A stretch of 64,000 bases of DNA from Ferribacterium limneticum (GTDB lineage Bacteria; Pseudomonadota; Gammaproteobacteria; Burkholderiales; Rhodocyclaceae). The notes under the pieces are model-generated. The model was not told the DNA's origin. It did not search any database and saw only the letters and a program-made list of their open reading frames with translations. A program made the translations under genes and the position numbers. Of the stretch, positions 8,618-16,180 are shown piece by piece; positions within the stretch are counted from its first letter, which is position 1, and each line of letters starts with the position of its first letter. The DNA lies in assembly GCF_020510625.1 (NCBI RefSeq), contig NZ_CP075191.1:844001-908000 (forward strand), in the 5' to 3' direction.

Positions 8618-9877
8618 CTACATTTTCTCGAAAGAGCAGGGAAGGTAGGTTTCAGTATTCGAGCAGCGGATGCCGGAAAAGTTGGCATCCTGATGCCCGA
8701 CCTTTTTTTCGTCATATATCTCGATCGCAAGTGCGGCGTCAAAGCGATCATCTGAGGGAACCCCTTTTGAGTGCTGTACCCAGGCTCCTATGTGATATCG
8801 GCCAGGATAGGCCATGATGGGGCTGGTAGTAATGCGAAAGCGGTTGCGCCCGATGGGTAGTCCGACGATTCCCGAAAAGCCAGATGCAAAATCATGCAGA
8901 ACTACACCCGACAAGTTTCTGAGGGTCACGCCAAATCGACCGGCAGGCAAGTTTTCTCTGCATTCGAATGCAAGGTCAATGACAATCCTCTCTCCCATTG
9001 CAACGCGTGTTGTTGGTTCGAGTTGTGCGTTCATGACAGAAATGTTCTGCAATGTTGCAAAGCGTTGAGGTCCTTGCCGCAGAGGGTGGCCAAGAGGAAA
9101 GGTTGCCTTGGAGGGCTGGGTAGGCTCTGTAAGGTAGCGGTCGATAGAATGCCCAGGTTCCGCATCACTCAGAAGATGGCTATCACCCAAGGTCAGCACG
9201 CGGGTGCATAGGTTCTGGACGGCTATCAGGTCATGGCTGACAAACAGTATGACCGAGTTGCCTTTTTCCTGAAGGGATTTGAGATAAATCATGCACTTGG
9301 CCTGGAAGGCGCTGTCCCCTACAGCAAGAGCTTCATCGATTACCATGATGTCTGGAGATACATGCACCCCTACTGCGAACGCAAGTCGTACGAACATACC
9401 GCTTGAGTAAGTTCGAACCGGCTGCTCTATGAACTCGCCGATGTCGGCAAAGGCTGCAATGTCCTCGAACCTTTCGTCCATCTGCTCCTTACTGAAGCCC
9501 ATTAGCGTGCCATGGAAGTAAACATTCTCTCGTCCCGTAAACTCTGGGTTGAAGCCTGCACCAAGCTCAAGTAGGGCAGAGGTGCGGCCGTTGACCCTTA
9601 CAGATCCGCTGGTCGGTTTGAGAATCCCGCAGATCAGCTGCAACAGTGTGCTTTTGCCGGAGCCATTGCGGCCGATAATGCCAACGGTTTCTCCTTTCCT
9701 GATGTCGAACGAAACCTCTTCAATCGCCGTGAATTTCCGGTGGTATTGCTTGAATCCCAGCAACAGGAACTGTTTGACTCGGTCGCCAGGATGATTGAAA
9801 AGGCGATAGGTTTTCGTTAGATTTCGAACCGAAATTGCGATGTCGTCGGCCATCGGGTGCTGCAGATCAGAGGACAT
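8618..9877 (-). CDS. Polysaccharide ABC exporter ATP-binding protein with C-terminal glycan-binding domain (Wzt-like)
   Basis: This 419-residue protein has a complete ABC ATPase domain: Walker A GRNGSGKST (69-77), signature YSSGM (157-161) and Walker B IMVIDEAL (177-184). The extra region from about residue 250 to the end matches the length and beta-rich character of Wzt C-terminal domains, which bind the finished non-reducing end of the O-polysaccharide. It energises export through the adjacent Wzm-like permease. I chose the ATG at 9877, which follows AGAGGA at good spacing and overlaps the permease stop by 11 bases; an ATG at 9853 is also possible, and the longest frame (9919) lies inside the permease gene. 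Confidence 0.9.
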   Translation of the reverse strand: MSSDLQHPMADDIAISVRNLTKTYRLFNHPGDRVKQFLLLGFKQYHRKFTAIEEVSFDIRKGETVGIIGRNGSGKSTLLQLICGILKPTSGSVRVNGRTSALLELGAGFNPEFTGRENVYFHGTLMGFSKEQMDERFEDIAAFADIGEFIEQPVRTYSSGMFVRLAFAVGVHVSPDIMVIDEALAVGDSAFQAKCMIYLKSLQEKGNSVILFVSHDLIAVQNLCTRVLTLGDSHLLSDAEPGHSIDRYLTEPTQPSKATFPLGHPLRQGPQRFATLQNISVMNAQLEPTTRVAMGERIVIDLAFECRENLPAGRFGVTLRNLSGVVLHDFASGFSGIVGLPIGRNRFRITTSPIMAYPGRYHIGAWVQHSKGVPSDDRFDAALAIEIYDEKKVGHQDANFSGIRCSNTETYLPCSFEKM

Positions 9878-10652
9878 CGGCGAATTCCTCTTGACTGTGG
9901 CGGAAGAAGGTATTACCAAGCCATGCGGTAGCCAGCCCTAGTGTCAAGGCAATACCCCAGCCTTCCCAGGCTACCGGATGGCCGAGCGCTACGTTGCGAC
10001 AGGTTTCGATGACGATACCCAGCGGATTGTATTGATAGAAGGGGTGCAGGATCTCCGGCACTGCGCTGGCAGGATAAAGAACAGGCGAGAGGAACATCAG
10101 CATCTGTACGAAGGGTGGGACGATCTGGCTCATGTCTTTGATGAATACTCCCCAGGCCGCAAGAAACCAGGCGAAACCTAGAGTTATCAGGAGCAGCGGG
10201 GCGAGGGCCAACGGATAGAGTGCGGCCATCGGTGTTAGGTAGCCGGTCCAGGCGAGTGCAGCCAGCAGAATCAGGTAGTTGAATAAGCAGTGCACCAAGG
10301 CGGCCCCCAAGGGAACGAGGGGAAGGATCTCAACTGGGAAGATGATTTTCTTCACATAGCTCGGGTAGCTGCGCACGGCAGTGGGCGCGCGAGATATGGC
10401 TTCGGCAAAGATATTGAAAGCAATCAGTCCGCTGTAGAGAACGAGCCAGAACGGTGCGCCACCTTCCTGCTGCGGCCAGCGTGCCTGGAAAATATGGCCG
10501 AAGACGAAGGCAAAGATGGCTAGCATGATCAACGGATTGAGAAATATCCAGGCGACGCCGAACATTGCACCACGGTAGCGGAGTAACACATCGCGTTTGA
10601 TGAGTTGTCCAAGTAAGTAGCGATGGGAAGTCAGGAGTTTCATGATCGGCAT
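9867..10652 (-). CDS. Polysaccharide ABC exporter permease (Wzm/TagG-like)
   Basis: This 261-residue inner-membrane protein matches the ABC-2 permease family of O-antigen and capsule exporters. It has an N-terminal cytoplasmic helix (LIKRDVLLRYRGAMFGVAWIFLNP, a typical coupling-helix region) and about six membrane segments, including MLAIFAFVFGHIF, YLILLAALAW and LLITLGFAWFLAAWGVF. PFVQMLMFLSPVLYP is the conserved segment before the last helices. It forms the channel with the downstream Wzt-like ATPase, overlapping it by 11 bases. It begins only 37 bases after the CYTH-CHAD stop on the same strand with no visible terminator, so read-through from the Lap genes is possible. ATG at 10643 is an alternative start. 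Confidence 0.9.
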   Translation of the reverse strand: MPIMKLLTSHRYLLGQLIKRDVLLRYRGAMFGVAWIFLNPLIMLAIFAFVFGHIFQARWPQQEGGAPFWLVLYSGLIAFNIFAEAISRAPTAVRSYPSYVKKIIFPVEILPLVPLGAALVHCLFNYLILLAALAWTGYLTPMAALYPLALAPLLLITLGFAWFLAAWGVFIKDMSQIVPPFVQMLMFLSPVLYPASAVPEILHPFYQYNPLGIVIETCRNVALGHPVAWEGWGIALTLGLATAWLGNTFFRHSQEEFADVL

Positions 10653-10689
10653 TTATGGGCATTGCTACGCTTGTATGGTTTTGAAGCTA

Positions 10690-12156
10690 TCACCACGGTG
10701 TTTGTTGTGCTAGCCATATTTCAAGGTTGTCCGGCAAATTAGTGAGCAGAAGTTGGTGTCTTCCTTTAACCCAGCCGTGAATTGGCCCGGTGGGGTGCCC
10801 GGCAAGTTCCTCGGCAACTAGTGTTTCGGCCGTGACATAGTCATTGACCAAGCCGAGTTCTTCTTGTAGCTGAGAAAGGACGCTTAGATAGAGTTTGAGG
10901 CGTCTTTGCGGCAGCAGGGGCGCGAAAAATTCCAGGGTGTAGCGCAGCTTCTTGAAGGCGATGCGCATTTTGTGGCGCTCGGCGGGGCTGAGGTCGGCGT
11001 GCCGGGTGGCTAGTTTTCTGGCTTTTCTGGCTCGGCTGGCGATCTGTTGCCGGGCGAAATCCTTGAGCGGTGTGTCCAGCGTATCGCTCAGCGTGTAGAC
11101 GGCCGCGGTGAATTCAAGCAACAGGCGCGGGTATTCGCTGACGGCGAGCAGGCCGATGACTGATTTGCGGGCGCTGCTGGCTCGCAACTGGGCGGCCTTG
11201 CGCAGGCGCTTGATGTCCTTGTGCTCAGGAAAGGCGGCGGCAATGGGGGGCAGGGTTTCTTCCAGGAAGACGTCCCAGTTGCGGGTGTCGCCTAGGGCGC
11301 CGGCCAGGGTTTGCCAGGTTTGGCCGTAGGCGGTGACGAATTCAGGCGGCAGCGCCGGGGCGAACAGTTTGATCGCGGAGCGCAGGCGGCGCAGGGCAAC
11401 GCGGGCTTGATGAATGAATTCGGCGTCGCTGCCGGCCTGCAGCCCTTTTTCATTGCGCTGGAAATGTTCCAGGCAACAGAGGGCGATGCTGCGGAAGGCT
11501 TCGACCGGTGTCTGCGCTTCATTGATCGGGGTCGGCCTGGCCTTGAAAGGGCGGAGCGGTGTGTCGAGGAAGAGGTTGTAGCCGCGCTCGGCCTTGCTGG
11601 CGATGGCCGGGTGCAGGTCGAGGTCGGTCTGCAGTTCGCGGGTTAGCCCGAAAATGTCATCGACTTTGCCGGAGAGCAGTTCCAGTTCGATTTCGCAAAT
11701 GGGCGTCGATCGGCCTTGGCTTTCGATGTGGCCGCGATCGATGGCCAGTTCGATCTGTGAATCGCCAAAGGGCACATGCCAGATCTGGCGATGGAAATCG
11801 GTGGTGAAAATAGCCTCGAACTGGTCGCTGCGCTGTTCGAGAAATTTACGGAAGTCGGCGGCATCGACATGGCTGAAATCGAAGATGCCCGGTGTGGCCG
11901 GGGTTTCCCATTCGCTGCGCATGGCCAGCCCGCCACTGGCTGGTTCGGCCGATTTGACCGTGCATAGCCACTGCCAGCCCTTCTTGCGGAAGCGGACGGC
12001 AATGCGCCGGGCGTGCAGTTCCAGTTTTGGCGTGTCGTAATAAGTGTTGAGCAGATGTTGGCGTTGTGTCGGAATGCCTTCGAGCAGCGGGTGGCTGGCC
12101 AGCTTGCGGGCGGCTTTCGGGCTGAGTTGCAGCTTCAGTTCGATTTCGGTGCTCAT
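10690..12156 (-). CDS. CYTH and CHAD domain protein (YgiF-like inorganic triphosphatase)
   Basis: This 488-residue protein begins with the CYTH signature EIELK (E4, E6, K8 of the ExExK motif). It continues with the expected LNTYYDTPKLELHARRIAVR strand pair and ends the CYTH tunnel near residue 200. A CHAD domain fills about residues 225-488, with the helical, histidine- and arginine-rich motif HQARVALRRLRS and later HKMRIAFKKLRY. CYTH enzymes hydrolyse triphosphates such as inorganic tripolyphosphate, and CHAD domains bind polyphosphate, so a role in polyphosphate metabolism is likely. It starts 5 bases after the LapD stop on the same strand. The open frame extends to 12909, but that part is out-of-frame LapD sequence, so the ATG at 12156 is the real start. 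Confidence 0.87.
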   Translation of the reverse strand: MSTEIELKLQLSPKAARKLASHPLLEGIPTQRQHLLNTYYDTPKLELHARRIAVRFRKKGWQWLCTVKSAEPASGGLAMRSEWETPATPGIFDFSHVDAADFRKFLEQRSDQFEAIFTTDFHRQIWHVPFGDSQIELAIDRGHIESQGRSTPICEIELELLSGKVDDIFGLTRELQTDLDLHPAIASKAERGYNLFLDTPLRPFKARPTPINEAQTPVEAFRSIALCCLEHFQRNEKGLQAGSDAEFIHQARVALRRLRSAIKLFAPALPPEFVTAYGQTWQTLAGALGDTRNWDVFLEETLPPIAAAFPEHKDIKRLRKAAQLRASSARKSVIGLLAVSEYPRLLLEFTAAVYTLSDTLDTPLKDFARQQIASRARKARKLATRHADLSPAERHKMRIAFKKLRYTLEFFAPLLPQRRLKLYLSVLSQLQEELGLVNDYVTAETLVAEELAGHPTGPIHGWVKGRHQLLLTNLPDNLEIWLAQQTPW

Positions 12157-12161
12157 CTTGA

Positions 12162-14075
12162 TCAGTTCCTTGGTACGGCCGGGCCGGTGGCACCGTCGAA
12201 GCCGAGTTCGGGCAGGATGGCCAGTTCTTCGGCGGTCTGGACGCCTTCGGCAATAACGGTCAGGCCGATGTTGTGCGCGATGCTGCACAGGCCCTTGAGG
12301 AAGGCCTGGTTGCCCGGCTGGCTGTCGATGGCGCGAATGAAGCTGCCGTCGACCTTCAGGTAGTCGAGGCCGATGCGGTGCAGGCGGCCGATTTCGCTGA
12401 ACTGGCGGCCGAAGTGCTCGATGCCGAGGCGGCAGCCGAGCGGCCGCAAGGCGTCGCAGAAGGCGTGGAATTCCTCGAAGTGCTGGAAGGCGCCGATTTC
12501 CGAGACCTCCATCCACAGGCGCGGGGCCAGGTCGCGGCGGGCGGCGATCTGGGCGTAGAGGCGGGCGCGGAACGAGGCGTCGAGAATCGATTCGCCGGAC
12601 AGGTTGACCGCGACGGCGGGAAGGCCGGCGGCAATGCGGTCCAGGGCGAGACGCACAACGCTTAGATCGAGTTCGGTGGTCATCGACAGGCGCGAGGCCA
12701 TCGGCATGAAAGCGCCGGCGGTCAGCCATTCGCCGTCTTCGGTAGCCTGCAGGCGGAGCGGACATTCGAGGTGGAGCAATTGGCCGCCACTGCCGGCCAC
12801 CGGGAACTCGATCAGGCGCAGGCGCTGGGTGTCGATCGCCCCGTCGAGCAGCTTCTTCCAGTCGGCATTCGAGGTGGCTTGCTGATCTGAGCTGCTTTCG
12901 GCCCGGCACCAGGCGAGGCCGCTTTGCGTTTCGGCCGAGGCCAGCGCCGCATCGACGCGAGAGAGCAGGCTGCCGATGGCCTGGCCGTGCAGGTAGGTAC
13001 CGCTGGCCACGTAGCCGATGCGTTCGCCTTCGATCAGGCCGGCGGCGGCGAGGTCGCTCAGCGCGTGCAGCAGTTTCTCGGCCTGCAGCGCGGGGTCCTG
13101 GACGCCGGGCAGCAGTAGCGCGAAGTCGGCACCGTTCAGGCGGGCGGCAGCGGCATTTGGCTTGTTGGCGGCCAGCGCTTTGAGCGTGGCGCCGATCCGG
13201 CGCAGCACTTCGTCGGCGGTTTCGCGGCCGGCCCGGCGGTTGATGCCGGCCAGGTCGCCCAGGCGCAGCATGAGCAGGGTGCCGGAGGCGCTGGCGTCAT
13301 CGTCGCTGAGCGCGGCGGCCAGCTCATTCATGAAGAAGTCGCGGTTGGCCAGGCCGGTCAGGCTGTCCAGCGTGGCTTCGCGGCGCACCTGTTCAAGGCG
13401 GGCCGCTTCTTCGGCAAACATCGCCTTCAGGCGGTCGACCATGGCGTTCATCGCGCTGGCCAGACTTTTCAGTTCCGGGGTTTTCGGTTCGGGGATGCTG
13501 ATGAAACGGCGTTCGCTGATCGCCTGGGCCTGGCCGACCACGGCGTCGAGCGGGCGGCGGATGCGGCGCAGCACCTGCATGCCGAGCAGGCCCATGATGC
13601 CGCCGCCGACGGCAAACCAGGCGAGCAGCTTGAGCGCGCCATCCCACAGTTCCTTGTAGGCGAACTGGCTGTGGCTGATCAGTTCGATGGTGCCGAACTG
13701 GTTCCAGCCGGCCGAAACCTGGGCGTGGCCGGGCTGCGAGGCGATCGGAAAGACGCGCACGAACCACTCGGGTTGATTGCCGGTGGCAGGCGGGCTGGTC
13801 TTTTCGATCATCGTCTTGCCGTTCGGGTCGATCAGGCGGACGGCGGCGTACTGGCCACTGTCGAAGACGGCGGCGACCTGCAGTTCGACAGTGACCGGGT
13901 CCTTGTCCAGTTGCGACATCGACAGCGCCAGCGAGGCGGCGTTGTCGTTGTTCTTGATGGCCAGTTGCTGTTCCAGATAGTGGCGAGCCGTCAGCATGCT
14001 GGCGACGAAGCTGCCGGCAAAGGCGATCAGGGTGCTTGCGATTACCGCAAGCCAGAGTTGTCGGAATAGGGACAT
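12162..14075 (-). CDS. lapD: LapD-type c-di-GMP receptor (degenerate GGDEF and EAL domains)
   Basis: This 637-residue inner-membrane receptor has a first membrane helix (about 8-28), a periplasmic LapD/MoxY-type domain (about 30-145) with a GW pair at 123-124, a second helix (150-172) and a HAMP segment. Both output domains look inactive: the GGDEF site reads NGADF (314-318), the EAL position reads LECPL (437-441) and the usual DDFG is IEHFG (552-556). In the known Lap system, c-di-GMP-bound LapD sequesters the periplasmic protease LapG and so keeps the adhesin on the surface. LapG is encoded just upstream, 10 bases away, which supports the call. The ATG at 14075 is chosen because the longer frame overlaps lapG. 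Confidence 0.9.
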   Translation of the reverse strand: MSLFRQLWLAVIASTLIAFAGSFVASMLTARHYLEQQLAIKNNDNAASLALSMSQLDKDPVTVELQVAAVFDSGQYAAVRLIDPNGKTMIEKTSPPATGNQPEWFVRVFPIASQPGHAQVSAGWNQFGTIELISHSQFAYKELWDGALKLLAWFAVGGGIMGLLGMQVLRRIRRPLDAVVGQAQAISERRFISIPEPKTPELKSLASAMNAMVDRLKAMFAEEAARLEQVRREATLDSLTGLANRDFFMNELAAALSDDDASASGTLLMLRLGDLAGINRRAGRETADEVLRRIGATLKALAANKPNAAAARLNGADFALLLPGVQDPALQAEKLLHALSDLAAAGLIEGERIGYVASGTYLHGQAIGSLLSRVDAALASAETQSGLAWCRAESSSDQQATSNADWKKLLDGAIDTQRLRLIEFPVAGSGGQLLHLECPLRLQATEDGEWLTAGAFMPMASRLSMTTELDLSVVRLALDRIAAGLPAVAVNLSGESILDASFRARLYAQIAARRDLAPRLWMEVSEIGAFQHFEEFHAFCDALRPLGCRLGIEHFGRQFSEIGRLHRIGLDYLKVDGSFIRAIDSQPGNQAFLKGLCSIAHNIGLTVIAEGVQTAEELAILPELGFDGATGPAVPRN

Positions 14076-14085
14076 GTCGATTACC

Positions 14086-14760
14086 TCACTGGAAGCCTTC
14101 GGCGCGCGCTCGGGCCAGCAGATCCTGCCAGCGGGAGAGATTGCTCTGGCTGGACTGGTTGCCGGTGCCCTGCCAAAGGCCTGCACTGTTGAAACTGAAA
14201 ATCGGAGAAAGGTCGCTGCGTCGCGAGGCAGGCAGGATCTGGGGATTCAGGTTGTCGAGGACCAGCGGGTCGGCGTTGGGGGTCGCATAGTAGGCGAGCA
14301 CCATGTGGGCGACCAGGAAGGTGCCGGATGGGCCGGTCTGCGCCGCTTTGACATAGACCAGACGCAGTTTGTTGATCGGTATGCCGAGCTCGATCAGCGA
14401 GTAGTACTTGGCAATCGAGAAGTCTTCGCAGTCGCCCCGCCCCTGGCCGATGATCTCGGTCGGCGTCGCCCAGTAGTCGTTCTGGCTCCAGACCGACATG
14501 TCGTCGTCGAAGGCGATACGGCGATTGAAAAAGTCGTTGATCCGCTTCAGCTTGTCGGTTTCCGGGGTGCTGCGCCCATCGGCCAGTGTGCGCTGCCAGT
14601 CGAGTAGCAAGGGCACCTGGCTGGCGCCGAAACGGCTGCTGACCAATTGCTGCAGGCGCTCGAAATCCCAACCCAGGGCCAGCGGCAGGCCGTTCAGGCA
14701 CAGCACGACGAGTGTGGCCACGATGGTCAGCAGGCGAAGCGGGGAGGCTCGGTTACTCAA
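14086..14760 (-). CDS. lapG: LapG-type periplasmic cysteine protease (transglutaminase-like, BTLCP)
   Basis: This 224-residue protein has an N-terminal signal or anchor helix (LLTIVATLVVLCLNGLPLAL) and a transglutaminase-like protease fold. The Cys-His-Asp triad is visible as GDCEDF (C111), AHMVLAYY (H152) and VLDNLN (D169). In characterised systems LapG is calcium-dependent and cleaves after a dialanine motif near the N-terminus of the LapA adhesin, releasing biofilm cells when c-di-GMP is low. It is the first gene of a minus-strand run with lapD and the CYTH-CHAD gene. No large repeat adhesin lies in this window, so its substrate must be encoded elsewhere. Confidence 0.9.
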   Translation of the reverse strand: MSNRASPLRLLTIVATLVVLCLNGLPLALGWDFERLQQLVSSRFGASQVPLLLDWQRTLADGRSTPETDKLKRINDFFNRRIAFDDDMSVWSQNDYWATPTEIIGQGRGDCEDFSIAKYYSLIELGIPINKLRLVYVKAAQTGPSGTFLVAHMVLAYYATPNADPLVLDNLNPQILPASRRSDLSPIFSFNSAGLWQGTGNQSSQSNLSRWQDLLARARAEGFQ

Positions 14761-14893
14761 GTCGTTGAATGTTGGCTCAAAAGGGACGGAGAACGACAGC
14801 GGGACGGCGAGACTTCGCGATTATCCCCCATGAAAATGAAAAAGCATCGTTGTCGGGCGGGGATGGGCGATTTCTCTGCCATTGCCGGGACGA

Positions 14894-14920
14894 ACAAAAG
14901 CCACGCTCGCGAGCGTGGCC
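14894..14920 (-). terminator. Rho-independent terminator after the OmpR-type regulator
   Basis: A perfect 20-base palindrome at 14900-14919 (arms GCCACGCTCG and CGAGCGTGGC) is followed on the minus strand by TTTTGT. It lies 23 bases beyond the stop of the response regulator gene, the expected place for its terminator. It also insulates lapG, whose start is 133 bases further along. Confidence 0.75.
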
Positions 14921-14942
14921 CTGGCCTGGCAGGCCGCGCCGA

Positions 14943-15647
14943 TCAGTTCGAGGCTTCGACCTGGGCGATGAAGACGTAACCCTGCGAGCGCAAGGTCTTG
15001 ATAAAGCTGCTGCCATCGGCCTGCTTGCCGAGAATGCGCCGGATCTGGCTGACGTGGACATCGATGATCCGGTCGTAGGGCACGTATTCGCGTTTCAGCA
15101 TGCGCGACAGGTGTTCGCGGGACAGCGGCTCGAACGGCTGCTCAAGAAAAGCGACAAGTAGCGCATAACCAGACACCCCGAGCGGCGTTGCCGGACTGCC
15201 GGCGCGCGAGAGTTCGCGCGAGGCGGTGTCCAGCGTCCAGTCGCCGAAGTGCAGGCGGCGCATTTCGCCGCGGGGTGCGCTGCTGCGCTGGCAGCGACGG
15301 AGCAGGCCGCGGGTGCGGGCCAGCAGTTCGCGCATGTTGCAGGGCTTGGGCAGGAAGTCGTCGGCGCCGATCTCGATACCGATGATGCGCTCGATCTCGT
15401 CGGAACGAGTCGAGTGGATGAGGACCGGAATTTCGGAGGTTTGGCGTAGCTGGCGAAGCAGCTCCAGGCCGTCGACATCCGGCAGGCTGAGATCAAGGAT
15501 GATGACATCCGGTTTTTCGTTGAGTTGCTGCCACATGGCCGCCCCGTTTTCGGCGTAGATGCTGTCGATCCCGGCGGTAGCCAGGGTCGTGCTCAATACG
15601 TGGCGGGTGCCCGGGTCGTCTTCAACTATCAGCGCAGTCTGGCGCAT
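14943..15647 (-). CDS. OmpR-family DNA-binding response regulator
   Basis: This 234-residue regulator has a receiver domain with acidic pair E9-D10-D11, phosphoacceptor D52 in LDLSLPD and the conserved lysine K101 in FLPKP. After a short linker, residues about 130-230 form a winged-helix output domain (LSREHLSRMLK, then DRIIDVHVSQIRRIL and TLRSQGYVF, the recognition helix and wing). It is transcribed away from a free HPt gene and a hybrid kinase, so it is the best candidate output of that phosphorelay, although its targets are unknown. It has its own terminator at 14894-14920. Confidence 0.88.
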   Translation of the reverse strand: MRQTALIVEDDPGTRHVLSTTLATAGIDSIYAENGAAMWQQLNEKPDVIILDLSLPDVDGLELLRQLRQTSEIPVLIHSTRSDEIERIIGIEIGADDFLPKPCNMRELLARTRGLLRRCQRSSAPRGEMRRLHFGDWTLDTASRELSRAGSPATPLGVSGYALLVAFLEQPFEPLSREHLSRMLKREYVPYDRIIDVHVSQIRRILGKQADGSSFIKTLRSQGYVFIAQVEASN

Positions 15648-15790
15648 GCTGTTTTCATTTCTGGTGCGTGGTAAAGAAGCGATTGTAATGCAATGTAATT
15701 CAAAGGAAATGCTTTACGATTCTTTAACAATGAGACAGCTTATCGGGGCAAAATTGGCCCCTTGATGATCGATTTGAATTTGCCCAACAA

Positions 15791-16180
15791 ATGTCTGTTC
15801 CTCACTCCCTGGATGGCTTTGATGTGATGGCTGCGGTCGAGCGCATGCTCGGCCAGCCTTTGCTATGGTGGCAGGCCGTCGGCCTGTTCGTTGAGCATTA
15901 TGCCGATTGGGAACAGGCGTGGCGCGGCGCGATTGGCGACGATGCCGAGGAACGCAAGCGGGTGCATGCCATTCGCAGTGCGGCGGCCAATGTCGGGGCG
16001 GGGCGCCTGGCGGAGACGGCCGGCGCACTCGAAGACCTGCTGCTGGCGCGCCTCGCGGGTAGCCAGTCGGCGGTGCCGGACGATTTGCGACAGCGACTCG
16101 GCGATGATTTTCGCGAGTCGTGGCTGGCTGCCGCCAATGCCTGGAAGGAAAATCGTCCGGGGCCGGGAGGCTCGGCATGA
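15791..16180 (+). CDS. Free histidine phosphotransfer (HPt) protein
   Basis: This small 129-residue protein is mostly helical and contains the HPt signature [14 protein letters not shown], with H59 as the likely phosphorylated histidine followed by the usual A/S-x-x-x-N/V-GA helix. It has no other domain. Its stop overlaps the start of the hybrid kinase as ATGA, so the two are made together. The kinase already carries a C-terminal HPt domain with the same motif, so this second HPt may provide a branch to another receiver, for example the lone receiver at 18948 or the OmpR-type regulator upstream. No clear ribosome binding site precedes the ATG. Confidence 0.72.
   Translation: MSVPHSLDGFDVMAAVERMLGQPLLWWQAVGLFVEHYADWEQAWRGAIGDDAEERKRVHAIRSAAANVGAGRLAETAGALEDLLLARLAGSQSAVPDDLRQRLGDDFRESWLAAANAWKENRPGPGGSA

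Noticed and set aside
4407..10672. A 12-base direct repeat (ATTGCTACGCTT) at 4407-4418 and 10661-10672, flanking the minus-strand polysaccharide genes
   Set aside because: Exact 12-base matches are expected by chance in many pairs within 64 kb, and there is no integrase or transposase, so the flanking position alone is not evidence of an insertion.
12157..12909. N-terminal extension of the CYTH-CHAD frame
   Set aside because: This part is lapD sequence read out of frame and is Arg/Pro-rich; the CYTH motif EIELK directly follows the ATG at 12156.
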